DNA from: Ornithodoros turicata
Lineage: Eukaryota; Arthropoda; Arachnida; Ixodida; Argasidae
Assembly: GCF_037126465.1 (NCBI RefSeq)
Contig: NC_088206.1
Coordinates: 53,114,841 to 53,178,840 of the forward strand
Direction of reading: 5' to 3'
DNA length: 64,000 nt
This document shows positions 11,211 through 21,904 of the stretch, one piece after another. Position 1 is the stretch's first letter. The number at the start of each line of letters is the position of its first letter. Below the pieces are notes generated by a model that was not told the DNA's origin, ran no database searches, and saw only the letters and a program-made list of their open reading frames with translations. Position numbers and translations under genes: made by a program.

Positions 11211-11293
11211 ATCATCTCCCTCGCTCAAGCTCGTGCACACTCTCGGACATCCTCTACCCCGGTGGTTCTTCTGCCGAACGTTCCGCGAGTTCT

Positions 11294-12265
11294 TTTTGAC
11301 GAGTTCTTTTTGACGGGTGGCTTCTCAATCTATGATATTGTTCATAGATTGAGAAGTTACCCGTCAAAAAGAACTCGTTACAAGTTAAGTTACCGTGTGC
11401 AAAATGTAACCAAGTTAATAACGAAGTTCTTCAGCCTGAAATGTAACTCGCAGTTACTGAGTTACTTAAAAAAAAGAACGAGTTACTTCCAAGTTACTTC
11501 GGACACAAAATAGCATTACGCTGGTGCAGCGTGCGTGAGAAGTTGAGTTAGACCTTGAGTTGCCTGCGGAGGAGTGCAGATCGTTTTCGTTTATGTCCTA
11601 CAATTGACCTCTCCCTGTTTGTAAACAAATGACGTTATAGCGTTCGACAGCGCCAAAATTGGATAGAATTGAACTACGCTCGAAGCTAGAGGTGAACAAG
11701 GTCGCGCCCGAAAGCCACAGTCTTGAGGGGATTACGATATGGTCCCTTAAAGGGACGCGACCTTCGGTCCTACTTTTCTTTCAGTGGGAGGGAGCGAACA
11801 AGTGCCCGTTCGTGGAACACAGCCCTCTCCTTCCGATTTGTTTCGGTTTCAGTCTGTCTACCAATGTCATAATGACGTTGCTCTGGTAGAGGTCGATTCG
11901 AACGCTTTGTATCTTACTCCCTGTGGGCGCACAACGGTACAGCTTCATTTCAATGGCAGCGGTTCTTACTGCCTGAATAAATTACTGTCATTGATTTAAT
12001 ATCACGTTTTATGGCAAAAAATACCGTGAAGGAACCGGAGAGAAAGCATGTGGACGTGAGTGAAAAGCGAGTTAAAAGTAACTTGAAACTTAACTTAAGT
12101 TACTTTGGCGAAGTTACCGTTTGGCAAGTTTGGCGAAGGGAAAGGAACGAGTTCCTTTGAAAGTTTACCACGGCGCAAAAGTACCGAGTTAAGTTACAAG
12201 TTACCAAAAAAAGGAACTTAGTTACAGTAACGAGTTACTTGTACCGAGTTACCTCGAACTCTGAT
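11294..12265. mobile_element. hAT-like non-autonomous element with GTTACTTG/AAGTTAC repeats
   Basis: Both flanks are rich in AGTTAC, GAGTTACTT and AAGTTAAGTTAC in opposite orientations (11370-11510 and 12060-12262). The right end reads CAGAGTTCGAGGTAACTCG on the minus strand. Such dense subterminal repeats with a CAGAGTTCGAG-like end suggest a hAT MITE. The left side also has a separate hairpin (GACGGGTGGCTTCTCAATCT and its near-complement, 11318-11375). No clear target duplication was seen and there is no coding capacity. Confidence 0.45.
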
Positions 12266-12298
12266 TATTGTTACCTTGATACCAGCACAAAAAGAACG

Positions 12299-12443
12299 TG
12301 TAGTAGCCGGGCAGGGAGACACACTGCAAGCTAGGTGGGAACTGGTTTAATGCCACAAGGCCACGGCACGCATGCCGATATATACAGATACGCCACGCAG
12401 TGTATGTGACGTCATGCCGATAGGCCTCCTATCGGCTACTACA
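12299..12443 (-). repeat. 3' LTR of the Ty3/gypsy element
   Basis: 145 bp, TGTAGTAG...CTACTACA. It follows the polypurine tract of the coding strand. No canonical AATAAA is seen inside; the short length leaves little room for regulatory sequence. Confidence 0.95.
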
Positions 12444-12455
12444 TTCCTTCCCTTT

Positions 12456-14402
12456 TTATTTTGTTTCAAAGCCATAACGTTCGGGTTGCTTTCGTGTTCT
12501 CGAGCTTCGTCGTAGTTGCGGTACCGGAGCGTTGTTTTCCGTGGCGACTTCATCTTCAGTAGACACCGGCGTTGCCAATGGGGTCCCTGTTTCGTCTTCT
12601 ACTTGAGGCTGGACTGCTAAAGCCGGGTCAGGCGGTTGCTGTGTACTGGTCTCCTCTGGAATCCGAATCGTTCTGGGTGCAGGAATAGCAAATGCGTGTG
12701 AAGTAATGTCGTCCACATGGACAAACCTCTCTTGGCTTTGAACCCTGACTATGTATGTAGACAAGCTGACGCGCCGCACGACAGTGCCTTCTAACCATTT
12801 TGGATCACCCGGTCTGGTCCCTCTTACTCGAACGCTATCGCCCGCTTCGAACTCCCTCCATGAAGTTCCGTTTGGGCGGCTTTGCCCTTGAGTAATACCT
12901 CTTTCCGTCCGCTTTGCTAATTCGGGGTGCAAGATGCTCAGCCTCGTGCGTGGCTTCCAGGACAGAAAAAGTTCGGCTGGCGTCTTACCAGTTGTTGGAC
13001 ACGGTGTGTTACGGTATACGAAGAGAAACTGATCCAGTCGATGTCGAATCGTCCGAGTCACTCCTGTGCTCTCCTCATCCCGAAATTGGCGTAGGAGACT
13101 TCGTTTGACTGTCTGGACAAGTCTTTCCGCTGCTCCATTTGAGGCTGGGTGGTACGGCGGTGTCCTCGTATGCTGCACAGCGTTCGTTCTGAGGAAATTT
13201 GAAAATTCGTCAGACACAAATTGAGGACCATTGTCCGTCACAATTTTCTCCGGAAGTCCGAAAGCTGCAAAAACCGTGCGTAGTGTTTCCACAGTGTTTG
13301 CCGCTGTGGTTGACTTCATGTATTGGACGTCCACCCATTTGGAGTAGGCGTCAACAAGAACCAAAAACCATTCGTTCTTGTAGTATGCAAAGTCCAAATG
13401 AACCCTCTGCCAACGTCTGGTTGGCCAACCCCACGATAACCCCTGTATTTTAGGTGCTGCGTTCTGAGTAAGCTGGCAGGTTGAACAACCTTTTACGGCT
13501 TCCTCAATGCACGTGGTTAACTTAGGCCACCAAACGTGGCTTCTCGATAACATTTTCATGCGCGTCACGCCTGGGTGTCCTTCGTGCAAAAGTTGCAATA
13601 CTTCCGCTTGTAGTGCTTTTGGGATGACAACTCTGTTTCCCCACGTGACGCAACCGCAGTCTACCGACAGTTCATCTTTCCGCACAAAATATGGTGCCAT
13701 GTTGTCGTCCGACGATTTCGCAGGCCAACCATTCAAAACAAAAAAGAGTACCTTTGACAAGACCGCATCCCTTTGCGTTTCTTCCCGTATCTTGTCTGCT
13801 GATAACGGTGCTGCTTGCACTGCCGAAAAGAAATGCACATAGTCACTTTTGTCTGCTTCATTTCGAAGGGGTAATCTTGATAACGCGTCAGCGTTTGCCA
13901 CTTGCTCTCCTTTCCTGTAGACCCACTTGTAACGATAAGCAAGCAACATTAGCATCCATCGTTGCATTCTCGCAGCAGCCATTTGAGGAATTGGTTTTGT
14001 TTGACCAAGAAGCCCTGCTAGGGGAAGATGATCGGAATAAATTGTAAACTCTCGCCCATACAAAAACTTATGGAACCGTTTTACTCCGAACACAACAGCT
14101 AGCGCTTCTTTTTCGATGTGGGCGTAACCGCTTTCGGCTTTACTCAGCGTGCGTGATGCATACGCAATTGGCTTTTCTTCGCCGTTGATGACATGAAATA
14201 AAACTGCTCCTACCCCATAAGGGGACGCATCGCACACTAGTCCTAGTGGCTTCCTTGGGTCGTAGAAAGTTAGCACACTGTCCTGTGTAAGCAATTTCTT
14301 GCTTTCTTCGAATGCCAATTCTGCTTGCGCAGACCATTTCCATTTTTTATCTTTCTGGAGCAACTCATACAAGGGCTTCAACTTGGAGGACATGTTTGGC
14401 AT
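12456..14402 (-). CDS. Ty3/gypsy Pol, C-terminal part: RNase H and integrase
   Basis: 648 codons. RNase H lies at about 50-170 (first catalytic aspartate in CDASPYGVGAVL at about 58, IYSDHLPL at about 121). The HHCC zinc-binding domain of integrase is at about 273-309 (HEGHPG...CSTCQ). The catalytic core has D337, D390 (VTDNGPQF) and E426 with the exact 35-residue spacing between the last two. A basic C-terminal segment follows, ending just before the polypurine tract. It encodes the cDNA-inserting enzyme and the RNA-removal domain of the retrotransposon. It overlaps the upstream frame by 25 nt in a different phase. The first codons are really the end of RT, so the annotated ATG is not a true start. 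Confidence 0.92.
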   Translation of the reverse strand: MPNMSSKLKPLYELLQKDKKWKWSAQAELAFEESKKLLTQDSVLTFYDPRKPLGLVCDASPYGVGAVLFHVINGEEKPIAYASRTLSKAESGYAHIEKEALAVVFGVKRFHKFLYGREFTIYSDHLPLAGLLGQTKPIPQMAAARMQRWMLMLLAYRYKWVYRKGEQVANADALSRLPLRNEADKSDYVHFFSAVQAAPLSADKIREETQRDAVLSKVLFFVLNGWPAKSSDDNMAPYFVRKDELSVDCGCVTWGNRVVIPKALQAEVLQLLHEGHPGVTRMKMLSRSHVWWPKLTTCIEEAVKGCSTCQLTQNAAPKIQGLSWGWPTRRWQRVHLDFAYYKNEWFLVLVDAYSKWVDVQYMKSTTAANTVETLRTVFAAFGLPEKIVTDNGPQFVSDEFSNFLRTNAVQHTRTPPYHPASNGAAERLVQTVKRSLLRQFRDEESTGVTRTIRHRLDQFLFVYRNTPCPTTGKTPAELFLSWKPRTRLSILHPELAKRTERGITQGQSRPNGTSWREFEAGDSVRVRGTRPGDPKWLEGTVVRRVSLSTYIVRVQSQERFVHVDDITSHAFAIPAPRTIRIPEETSTQQPPDPALAVQPQVEDETGTPLATPVSTEDEVATENNAPVPQLRRSSRTRKQPERYGFETK

Positions 14403-16384
14403 GAACTTTGAATAAAAGTTAACATTCCCAAGTAAGCCTTTAGCTCACTCACGTTTCGTGGTGAAGGTGCTTCCTTTATGGCCTGTACCTTTTTAGGGCA
14501 TGGGTGGACTCCTTGCTCATCTATGATGTGGCCCAGATATTTTACAGACTTCATGAAAAACTTGCATTTTTCTTGCCTTACTTTTACGCCGTGTTCCATG
14601 AACCGCTGCAGAACTGCCTCCACTCGGACACGACATTCGGCGTAGGTCGCTCCCATGATGAGAACATCGTCGAGGTAGCAGACCACCCCAGGTAGTCCCT
14701 TCAGAAGCTCGTCCATAATGGCTTGGAACACTGCAGGTGCGCTCGAAATTCCGTATGGCATTCGGACATACTGGTACAATCCCATGTGAGTATTAATGGT
14801 CAACAAGGGACGTGAGTCCGGGTGCAACTCAATTTGCTGATACGCTGCGGAGAGATCAAGAACGGTAAACACCTTCCCGCCAGCCAAAACAGTGAACAAG
14901 TCCTCGACCGTGGGCAAGGGGTAATGATCACTCTTGATGCAGGGGTTTACAGTCACTTTATAATCTCCGCAAAGCCGCACTTTGTTGCCTGGCTTCTGTA
15001 CGGCTACTATCGGTGTGGCCCAGTCGCTTCGCGTGACTGCCACAAGGACGCCGTCCGCTAGCAGGTCCTTTAGTTCTTCTCTAACTGGCTCACGAATGGC
15101 ATACGGTACAGGTCGTGCCTTGCAAAATACCGGTAAGCTGCCTTCCTTAAGCACAAGCTTTGCTTGAAAGCCTCTTATCAGGCCTAACCCCGGTGAAAAA
15201 ACGCTTGCATACCTTCTAACGAGGCTGTCCGGAGCTAGCTCGGTGTGGACCTCGTGAATGCTGTTCAAGTCGACCCCGAGGCTCTCAATCCAGTCGCGCC
15301 CAAGCAACGCTGGCTTGTCTCCGGGTACCACGATGATTTGCAGAACCTTCCGTTGTCCGTTATATTCCACAGCGACTTGGCCCTGGCCTATGACTTCAAG
15401 CGGCGTTCCGCCGTACGTTTTGAGCTTCAGTGCGCACTGCGCAAGCGACGGCGGTTGTTTTAGCAGCTTGAACAGGCTTTCTGACAGGAGCGAAACAGCT
15501 GCGCCTGTATCAACTTGCATTTTCACAGTCATACCTTCAAGCCGCACTTCCACTTCATACGGTCGCTTCGTTGTCCCGACGTGATACACGCTGTATAACA
15601 ACAGCTCGCTATCAGGCTGTTCGTCGTCCACGTTATGAACCGCGTCGGCCGATGTCTGCCTAGATCTGCACACGCGAGACAGATGCCCCGTGCGCTTGCA
15701 GTGATAACATCTTGTCTTTCGATAGCGACACGAATTTGCGTCATGTTCTTCACCGCACCGATAACATTTGTTCTTGGCTGTTCTCGTTTCACTCCCCGAA
15801 ACAGGCTTCCTGCTTGTCTTTTTGATCGCATGGACTTCGACGTCTGTTCCAGCAACTGGTCGGAAGCCCCTAGACTCTCGCTCGGCCAATTCGACGCTCT
15901 TGGCGAACTCACACGCCGTCTCGAACGTCAGCTCCTTTTTCTTGAGCAATCCTGTCTGGATGGCTGGGTTCCGCAGTCCCGCGACGAACCGGTCCCGCAA
16001 CGCGTCGTCGAGAAACTGGCCGAACTCGCATTTCGCAGCCATGTGCTTCAGCGCGACTGCAAAAACTGCGACGGACTCCCCTTCCCCTTGGTAGCGCCGG
16101 TTAAATTTGAAGCGCTCCGCAATGACTTGGCTTGTAGGCCCGTAGTGTTCGCTCAGTACCTTCACCAAATCTTTGAATGACTTCTCTTCCGGCTTTGACG
16201 GTAGAAGCAAATCTTTGAGCGTCTTGTACACTTTCTTCCCTATGGCAGTGATGAAGGCTGACTTCCTAAGTTCTTCGTCTTGCACGTTGGCTACCTTGCA
16301 ATAGTGCCCAAATCTTTCCACGTACGAAGCGAAGTCTTCGTCTCCTTCGTCAATGAAGGCGTCAAATTCCCACATCTTAGCCAT
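14378..16384 (-). CDS. Ty3/gypsy Gag-protease-reverse transcriptase polyprotein
   Basis: 668 codons in one frame. Gag (1-200) ends in two CCHC-like zinc knuckles at about 207-239 (CYRCGEEHDANSC, CYHCKRTGHLSRVC). The aspartic protease active site is VDTGAA at 291-296. RT spans about 430-640 with the catalytic YLDD at 570-573. Gag and Pol are fused without a programmed frameshift, as in several Ty3/gypsy lineages. The frame breaks near residue 656. The sequence there fits a one-base loss in a run of T within an otherwise conserved RT C-terminus. This may be a real lesion or a homopolymer assembly error, and the continuation is the 12456-14402 frame. It starts 83 nt inside the 5' LTR. Confidence 0.93.
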   Translation of the reverse strand: MAKMWEFDAFIDEGDEDFASYVERFGHYCKVANVQDEELRKSAFITAIGKKVYKTLKDLLLPSKPEEKSFKDLVKVLSEHYGPTSQVIAERFKFNRRYQGEGESVAVFAVALKHMAAKCEFGQFLDDALRDRFVAGLRNPAIQTGLLKKKELTFETACEFAKSVELAERESRGFRPVAGTDVEVHAIKKTSRKPVSGSETRTAKNKCYRCGEEHDANSCRYRKTRCYHCKRTGHLSRVCRSRQTSADAVHNVDDEQPDSELLLYSVYHVGTTKRPYEVEVRLEGMTVKMQVDTGAAVSLLSESLFKLLKQPPSLAQCALKLKTYGGTPLEVIGQGQVAVEYNGQRKVLQIIVVPGDKPALLGRDWIESLGVDLNSIHEVHTELAPDSLVRRYASVFSPGLGLIRGFQAKLVLKEGSLPVFCKARPVPYAIREPVREELKDLLADGVLVAVTRSDWATPIVAVQKPGNKVRLCGDYKVTVNPCIKSDHYPLPTVEDLFTVLAGGKVFTVLDLSAAYQQIELHPDSRPLLTINTHMGLYQYVRMPYGISSAPAVFQAIMDELLKGLPGVVCYLDDVLIMGATYAECRVRVEAVLQRFMEHGVKVRQEKCKFFMKSVKYLGHIIDEQGVHPCPKKVQAIKEAPSPRNVSELKAYLGMLTFIQSSCQTCPPS

Positions 16385-16466
16385 GCCAGCCTACTCCAGC
16401 GTCTGTTGGTTCCGGGATCCGCCTCCCTAACCGTCGTAGTCTCGTTTCACCATCTTCGTCGCCATT

Positions 16467-16611
16467 TGTAGTAGCCGGGCAGGGAGACACACTGCAAGCT
16501 AGGTGGGAACTGGTTTAATGCCACAAGGCCACGGCACGCATGCCGATATATACAGATACGCCACGCAGTGTATGTGACGTCATGCCGATAGGCCTCCTAT
16601 CGGCTACTACA
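16467..16611 (-). repeat. 5' LTR of the Ty3/gypsy element
   Basis: 145 bp, identical by eye to the copy at 12299-12443. On the coding strand it would drive transcription of gag-pol. Confidence 0.95.
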
Positions 16612-16945
16612 GAACGGTATTCTCCCGTTCCATCGTCCGTGATTTACGAGAGAAAGAGACCGGAATGCACGCTTTCGGAGAGGCCTCGGATTGGTCCCCT
16701 CAAATGATGTCCCGCAACGATTGGGTAAATCCTGTGAAAAGACCAATGCGAGCCCGCTTCGCATTTTTCTTTTTCTTTTTTCTTCCTTTTCTTTTTTCTT
16801 CTTTCTTTCATTTATTTATTTTTTTCATTGAGAGGGAGTGGAAGGGGAAACATTGTAGGACCCGTGCGAATAGTGGTTTGAAAACCGAAGCGAATACGAA
16901 GCGAACAGCCGATTTGGATATTCAAATACGAAACGAATAACTGTA

Positions 16946-17183
16946 CACTCTTAAAAATGAACTTCACCACATAGCACGCTCCTAGCCAACCATCATCCTG
17001 AATGACAACGTTCTCGCCCCTGATTTGTTGAAAACGGGAGGAGGAGCCTATTTTTTGCCCATTACGCACGGCACAAAATAGGCTCCTCCTCCCGTTTTCA
17101 ACAAATCTAGGGCGAGAACGTTGTCATTCGGGATGATGGTTGGCTAGGAGCGTGCTATGTGGTGAAGTTCATTTTTAAGAGTG
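16946..17183. mobile_element. Palindromic MITE, family B (copy B1), near-perfect hairpin
   Basis: 238 bp, flanked by TA on both sides (16944-16945, 17184-17185). TIR CACTCTTAAAAATGAACTTC. Nearly the whole element is one inverted repeat: AGCACGCTCCTAGCCAACCA, TGACAACGTTCTCGCCC, TGATTTGTTGAAAACGGGAG and their complements, around a short loop (CCCATTACGCACGG). No coding capacity. The TA duplication suggests mobilisation by a Tc1/mariner-type transposase. It splits an older CGAAGCGAATA repeat. Confidence 0.92.
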
Positions 17184-17189
17184 TAGAAC

Positions 17190-19490
17190 CGAAGCGAATA
17201 CCGAGCGAATCCTGACTGAAAATTTTTCTGACGGACCACCAGAAAATTTGATGGTCCATCGAAATATTCTGATGTCATCTAGTGAATAATCAAATCCACC
17301 TTGATGCTTCCTAGTGGACCACCAAACCGCTCTTGGTGGCGCCTAAGAGACCAGCAGACTATCCCTGTTGGTGCCTAATGCACCAGCACACTGTCATTGG
17401 TGGTACCTAATGGAGCGCCAAATTTCCGTTGGTGATGTCTGGTGGACAACTCTGATGGTGCTGGCTAGCTCCTTCTGCCACTTTGCGCCGCCGCCTTGCA
17501 CGTTCATCCGCGTGTATAGGGCTACGTAGTTCCCAGGATTTTTAAATATTTATACATGTTGAAAGCTCAAATATACACCTCCATGTTGACATAAAATAGG
17601 TGCACTCTGTAACTCATTCGTCCTCAACCGACACACGCATTTTATCTGTGAACATATTCTGTCGGACCCTATAGTCCCCTTACGCTATTCCCTCGTTCAC
17701 GTCGGCGTTCGCCTGTTCGCAACATGGCGATATGCGTTTTGTGAACGACGATATCCTCTTAAAATAGAACTTCAAAACCGCCCCCTCAGGACGGCTTGAC
17801 ACCTGCAAAAGTGACTATCCAATCTTTTCCCGTGTGAAATAGTTGCTGCTTCCAACAGACAACGAGTAAAAGTGGAGATATTTTGGAGACATGCACTTGA
17901 TAACAATACACATGATTAGCCCGTGTGTTCAAGAACAGACACCTGTGCTCATCGTCTTCAATATAAAATTTTCGATTGGCGTTTTGTGAACGACTATATC
18001 TTCTTAAAACAGAACTTCAAAACCGTCCACACAGGATGACTCAACACCGTTCCCAAAGTGCCGCTGCAGGAACCTTATTGTTCTCAATAGTGCACATAAT
18101 GCACCGCCAGGATACTGATGCAAAAAGTTTGGTTTACGACAAATCACCGGCATGCACAGTAGATATCAACAATTTTCCTTTCCCCCTTTTTCCTTTATGC
18201 TTTGTTCTGCTTGATCCACTCCTCCTCTTTCCTGTTTGTTTGTTTTTGTCTTTTCTGGCTCTATTGTTCCACCCACAAACGCATTTTGGAGTAACCAGTC
18301 CTGACTGGGTCAGGACTAACCTCTCCATATTTTTCTTTCTTATCCAATCCAATCCAATCAACAATTTTTGTTATCGGCTATGCAAAACTGTAGAATAAAA
18401 AACGGACACCCTGCATGTCACCACCGTCGTGAGAAAATTTCCCCATTCTTATTCAAGTTTAATGAATACGTTTTAAAAATAGCAATAAATAAATAATAAA
18501 TTAATAATGTAATATTCAGGCTGAATCAATGGTTTTCACTACCATAGCCCTCTCAATGAATTCCCCGAAACTGCTAAAACAGTTCCTTCCAGGGACATAT
18601 GAAGGGCCATCGCCTAAAAACTTGGCCATCTACAATTAAAGGATGGCAGCTACAATTTCACGTGGTGTTCATTTGCATTGACGCATATAGTATATGTAAT
18701 CTTTAGGGCAACATGATAGTATCATTCATGTTTTTTTCTTCTCTCTCTCCCTTTTTTTTATCTTTAGAGTTTCTTCTTAAATTTCAGTCACGCAGCAGAC
18801 CACACGTGTGGCACATGTTCGCTTCCGGATGCGCGTGACACTTTTGCACGCTTTTTATTTCATTTTTTAAGCCTAAAATAATAAAAATCTGGGAGTAGCT
18901 GGGAGATGCAAAAGAAAGATAAGCAAAAAGGGAAGGAGGATGCTATGCGAGGCCTGGTATGCCTCCCGCGGTATAAAATACAGTTATAAAAACAGGGCGC
19001 CTTCCGTATTTTCGAGGATTTCGTTTGCTCTTTTTCCTTCTTCTTCTTCTTCTTCCTCTCCGTATAGCACGACCGGGCCCGTATCTTCCGCGTCATCTCC
19101 AAGGGGTATTTAGGTGGAGCAAAAACGTAATTTCTATTGAAACCTACTTTCTTTAAATTTTTTTCCCCTGTGGAAGAGAACATGTCATGTGGACAGCGGG
19201 TGACGCTGCGCGATAAAAAAAAAAGAGAAGGGAAATTGGGTGAGCTCGCATTTCAGGAAAAATGCTATTCGGGCACGAGACCAACGAAAACAATGCGGAA
19301 CCTTTTGCGACAAACATTATTGCTAAAATAAATTGTTTAACTGCAATTAATTATTAACTTTTTAATTCCCTGTTAGTGCCGCGAAGCAACTGTGGCTATG
19401 AGCGGCGTACAGATATGGACGGATGAAGAGAGGACAGCAGAAAGGAGTGTGGGACAGGGGGGTTAGTATGTGTCCTCACTCTAAAAATTC
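17190..19490. other. Non-coding region with a diverged direct repeat
   Basis: A ~90-bp direct repeat occurs at about 17732-17820 and 17976-18060 (GCGTTTTGTGAACGAC, AGAACTTCAAAACCG), 244 bp apart. Short repeats of the TGGTGGNNCCTAATG type fill 17280-17460. T-rich runs at 18180-18250 and 18730-18760 may be retroelement tails. No gene recognised. Confidence 0.45.
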
Positions 19491-19634
19491 AGTCGGTGGT
19501 GGTGGTGGTGAAAGGGCTCGCCGTTGTCGGCCTCACGTAGGTGGGCAACGTCACGACTGATGCCCTGGGGGAATGTGCGTCCTGGGCCGACTTCTAAGGG
19601 AACTGTGCCGACATGTGTCTGAATGCGTCTGAGG
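19491..19634 (-). mobile_element. tRNA-derived SINE, 5'-truncated
   Basis: Read on the minus strand it has the shared SINE 3' portion (CTTAGAAGTCGGCCCAGGAC, CAGTCGTGACGTTGCCC, GCCGACAACGGCGAGCCC) and an (ACC)n tail. It is preceded on the plus strand by CACTCTAAAAATTCAG, which resembles the family A MITE terminus, so it may have inserted into a MITE end. Confidence 0.75.
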
Positions 19635-21900
19635 CTCTCGTCTGAAAGCGTCTTAAAACTCAGGCGCACACAGTGGAAGCAGTTTAGTGAGTCCCTTAAT
19701 GCTCACACCCCCGTCACAAAAGTATGGAGTACTCTGAGAGCCATTGAGGGCCTCTCTCAACCGTCAAACCCGTCGGTCGCACTGTACGTTTCATTCAAAA
19801 GAGAGCCTAACCGACCCAGGCCTAACGATCTCACCTGCCATGACTGTAGCCATGGCCTTTTCACGGAAGTAATTTCACAAGTACCCACTGTCCCTCTGGA
19901 TCGCCCATCACATTTGTCTCAACCTGCCGTTACTTGCGTTTTACCGTTCATCGAGGCTTGACATGGTCTCCTCACGTGAAGACACTTGTGGCCAAGCTTC
20001 AAGCCTGGTTAACGTCCCTAAGCGTGTCGCAGGTGCGTCCTGGGGCCCCTCCTGCCGTGACCTCAACCGAGTCCATACGGCTCTTCTCTTGGGCACGCTA
20101 CGGTATACCCTCTCTATCCTTGGAATCAGCCCTACCCAGGACCGAGAGCTTCTAGACCTTCAAGCCCGCGGCCTCCGTGTCTGCCTAGTGGTCCCTCGGA
20201 CAACGGAAACCTACTCCGTCCTCGCACAAGCTAGAGAACACCATGTTCCTACTCTACGGGACTCTCAACCACCCTGCGCGTATACGCCCGATGTCTGATC
20301 CACCCTCCCATCCCCTTCGTCAGATTGCAGAAAGCTGCCCTGCTTCCACCTTCAGTACTGCCATTGCCCGCCTAAGGGATTATCTCCTACCCACGACATC
20401 TCCTCCCTCCTTTGCGCCAGCTATATGGACCCTTGAGCGTCCCGTCATTCAACCTGCAATCCCGGACCTTCCTCGAAAACACGAAGCTCCTCCACTAGTA
20501 GCCCATCAGCTCTCCTTGGCACATATCAACTCTACCTACCCTTTTTTTTTCTTTTTTCTTTTTTGTATGAGGTGAGAGATGTCAGCCTAGCCTGAGCTGG
20601 CTTGCTACTCTATAAAAAACAAAAAACAAAAAAAGAAATAAAAAAATAAAAAAATAATAATAATCTATGGTGGGAGGCGCGTAAACGTGGTCGCAGAGCG
20701 CTTTATTGAAGTTGGCCCAGGGATGCTTGCAGTATGTCCATGTGAGTCTGGTTTCCACTTTATTAGTATGTCAGTTTGTTTATTTGGTGTCGGTGATTGT
20801 GCTTTTGATGTGGCTGCTTGCTATTCGCAGTTGTCCGATATCGAATGTGATGTGATGCATCTGTGATGCGTGACACATCAGGGGGCAGCCTTTTGCGTCA
20901 CACATATGGACCACGAACAAGACTACACGTTGTCCTATCCTGCGTCCTCCCCTGAGGCGGAACTGTATGCCATCCTCGCAGACCTAAAATACATTGCTGG
21001 CCTGCCACCTGAGAAGTCCTGGGTTGTCCTCACTGACAGCAGGGTGTCCCTCCTTATTTTGCTGTCCTCCCACCCCGCCGTCATACGTGACCTGCCTAGC
21101 ATGATCATCCAGGCATACAATCGGCTCTGTGCAAATGGTCACGTTCTTTCTCTGCGGTGGATTCCCGGTCATGTGGGCTTATCTGGTAACTCACGCGCAG
21201 ATGCGGCTGCACGACGTGCTGCACAGGTTCTGACTCATGCCACTGTACATCTGTCCCTTACTGTTTCTGCCTGCCGTATGCCTATACGCCGCCGGTGTGC
21301 TGTTCGTGCCCAAGCGTTCAGAGCTGAGGCTGCCTCATACAACAGTCACCTGCAATCCATCGACCCCTCAGTGAACTTCTTTATTATGTGTCGCTGCACT
21401 CGTCACGAGGAATCGCTCCTTCACCACCTCCGTCTAAACGTCGCCCGCACACCGCTGCAACTGTTCAAAATGGGTCACTCTAGCACTCCCCTCTGCACTA
21501 GCTGTGGCGTGGTGGGTGATATTCCCCACTGCATCCTACACTATCGGCAACACCTTCTGCACCTTGACGACCTCTGTCGTCGTCTATCCCAACTTGGCTA
21601 CGGCACAATGACACTGGCTACCTTACTGGGTCCCGTTCTTCAGCCGACCCGTGGGCCGTCATCACTGCGCTCCTCCGCTTTCTCCACGCTTCGAACCTTT
21701 TAAACGCCTTGTGATTGTGTGACCGTGTGTGGGATTTTTCAGGCTTAGTTTTGTGTTCTTCCTTTTCTTTTGCTTTTCATTTCTTCTTTTCCTTTTCCTT
21801 TTCTTTTCTTCCCCTTTCCCTTTTTTGGAATAGCAAGCCGACCTCGTCTGGCTGACCTTCCCTTTTCGTTTTTTTTTTCTCAATAAACATCCCCCCCCTA
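19635..21900 (+). pseudogene. Decayed I/Jockey-like LINE with RT core deleted
   Basis: Three pieces of an ORF2 protein follow in order on the plus strand. First, a pre-RT segment (LRRTQWKQFSESLNAHTPVT). Then RT C-terminal parts in two frames (GLTWSPHVKTLVAKLQAW, HTALLLGTLRYTLSILGI, RGLRVCLVVPRTTETYSV). Then an intact RNase H plus zinc region (20870-21703: EAELYAILADLKYI, LTDSRVSLLIL, LRWIPGHVGLSGNSRADAAA, CTSCGVVGDIPHCILHY). The RT palm with the catalytic aspartates is missing at about 19930. A foreign A-rich insertion (about 20535-20865) separates the linker from RNase H. The 3' end is AATAAACATCCCCCC. It would have encoded endonuclease/RT for target-primed integration. Confidence 0.85.
20535..20865. 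mobile_element. Insertion inside the LINE: A-rich LINE-tail-like fragment
   Basis: The ORF2 linker (LVAHQLSLAHINSTYP) breaks off at about 20535 and RNase H resumes at about 20870. Between them lie TGTCAGCCTAGCCTGAGCTGG, then (AAAAAAC)n and AATAATAATAAT, which look like another retroelement 3' tail, plus about 200 bp of unrecognised sequence. No clear target duplication was found. Confidence 0.45.
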
Positions 21901-21904
21901 AGGA

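Larger units (their letters stand above)
12299..16611 (-). mobile_element. Near-intact Ty3/gypsy LTR retrotransposon, 4.3 kb
   Basis: The element is bounded by two 145-bp LTRs that look identical by eye and by a 5-bp target duplication, GAACG, at 12294-12298 and 16612-16616. The LTRs start TGTAGTAG and end CTACTACA. It runs on the minus strand: 5' LTR, a primer-binding-like TGGCGACGAAGATGG just inside it, gag-protease-RT frame, RNase H-integrase frame, a polypurine tract (AAAAAGGGAAGGAA on the minus strand, 12444-12457), 3' LTR. There is no env-like frame. Identical LTRs imply a recent insertion. The only visible lesion is a frameshift at the RT/RNase H boundary. The host site resembles a repeat also present at 54030-54350. 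Confidence 0.95.

Noticed and set aside
11033..11299. Open frames rich in histidine or threonine (also 9546-9800, 26388-26603, 50266-50532)
   Set aside because: They are translations of the (ACC)n or (CAA)n tails of SINEs and LINEs, not proteins.
13507..13842. Plus-strand frames opposite the gypsy Pol genes (also 15258-15584, 15635-16180)
   Set aside because: Shadows of the minus-strand polyprotein frames, without domains of their own.
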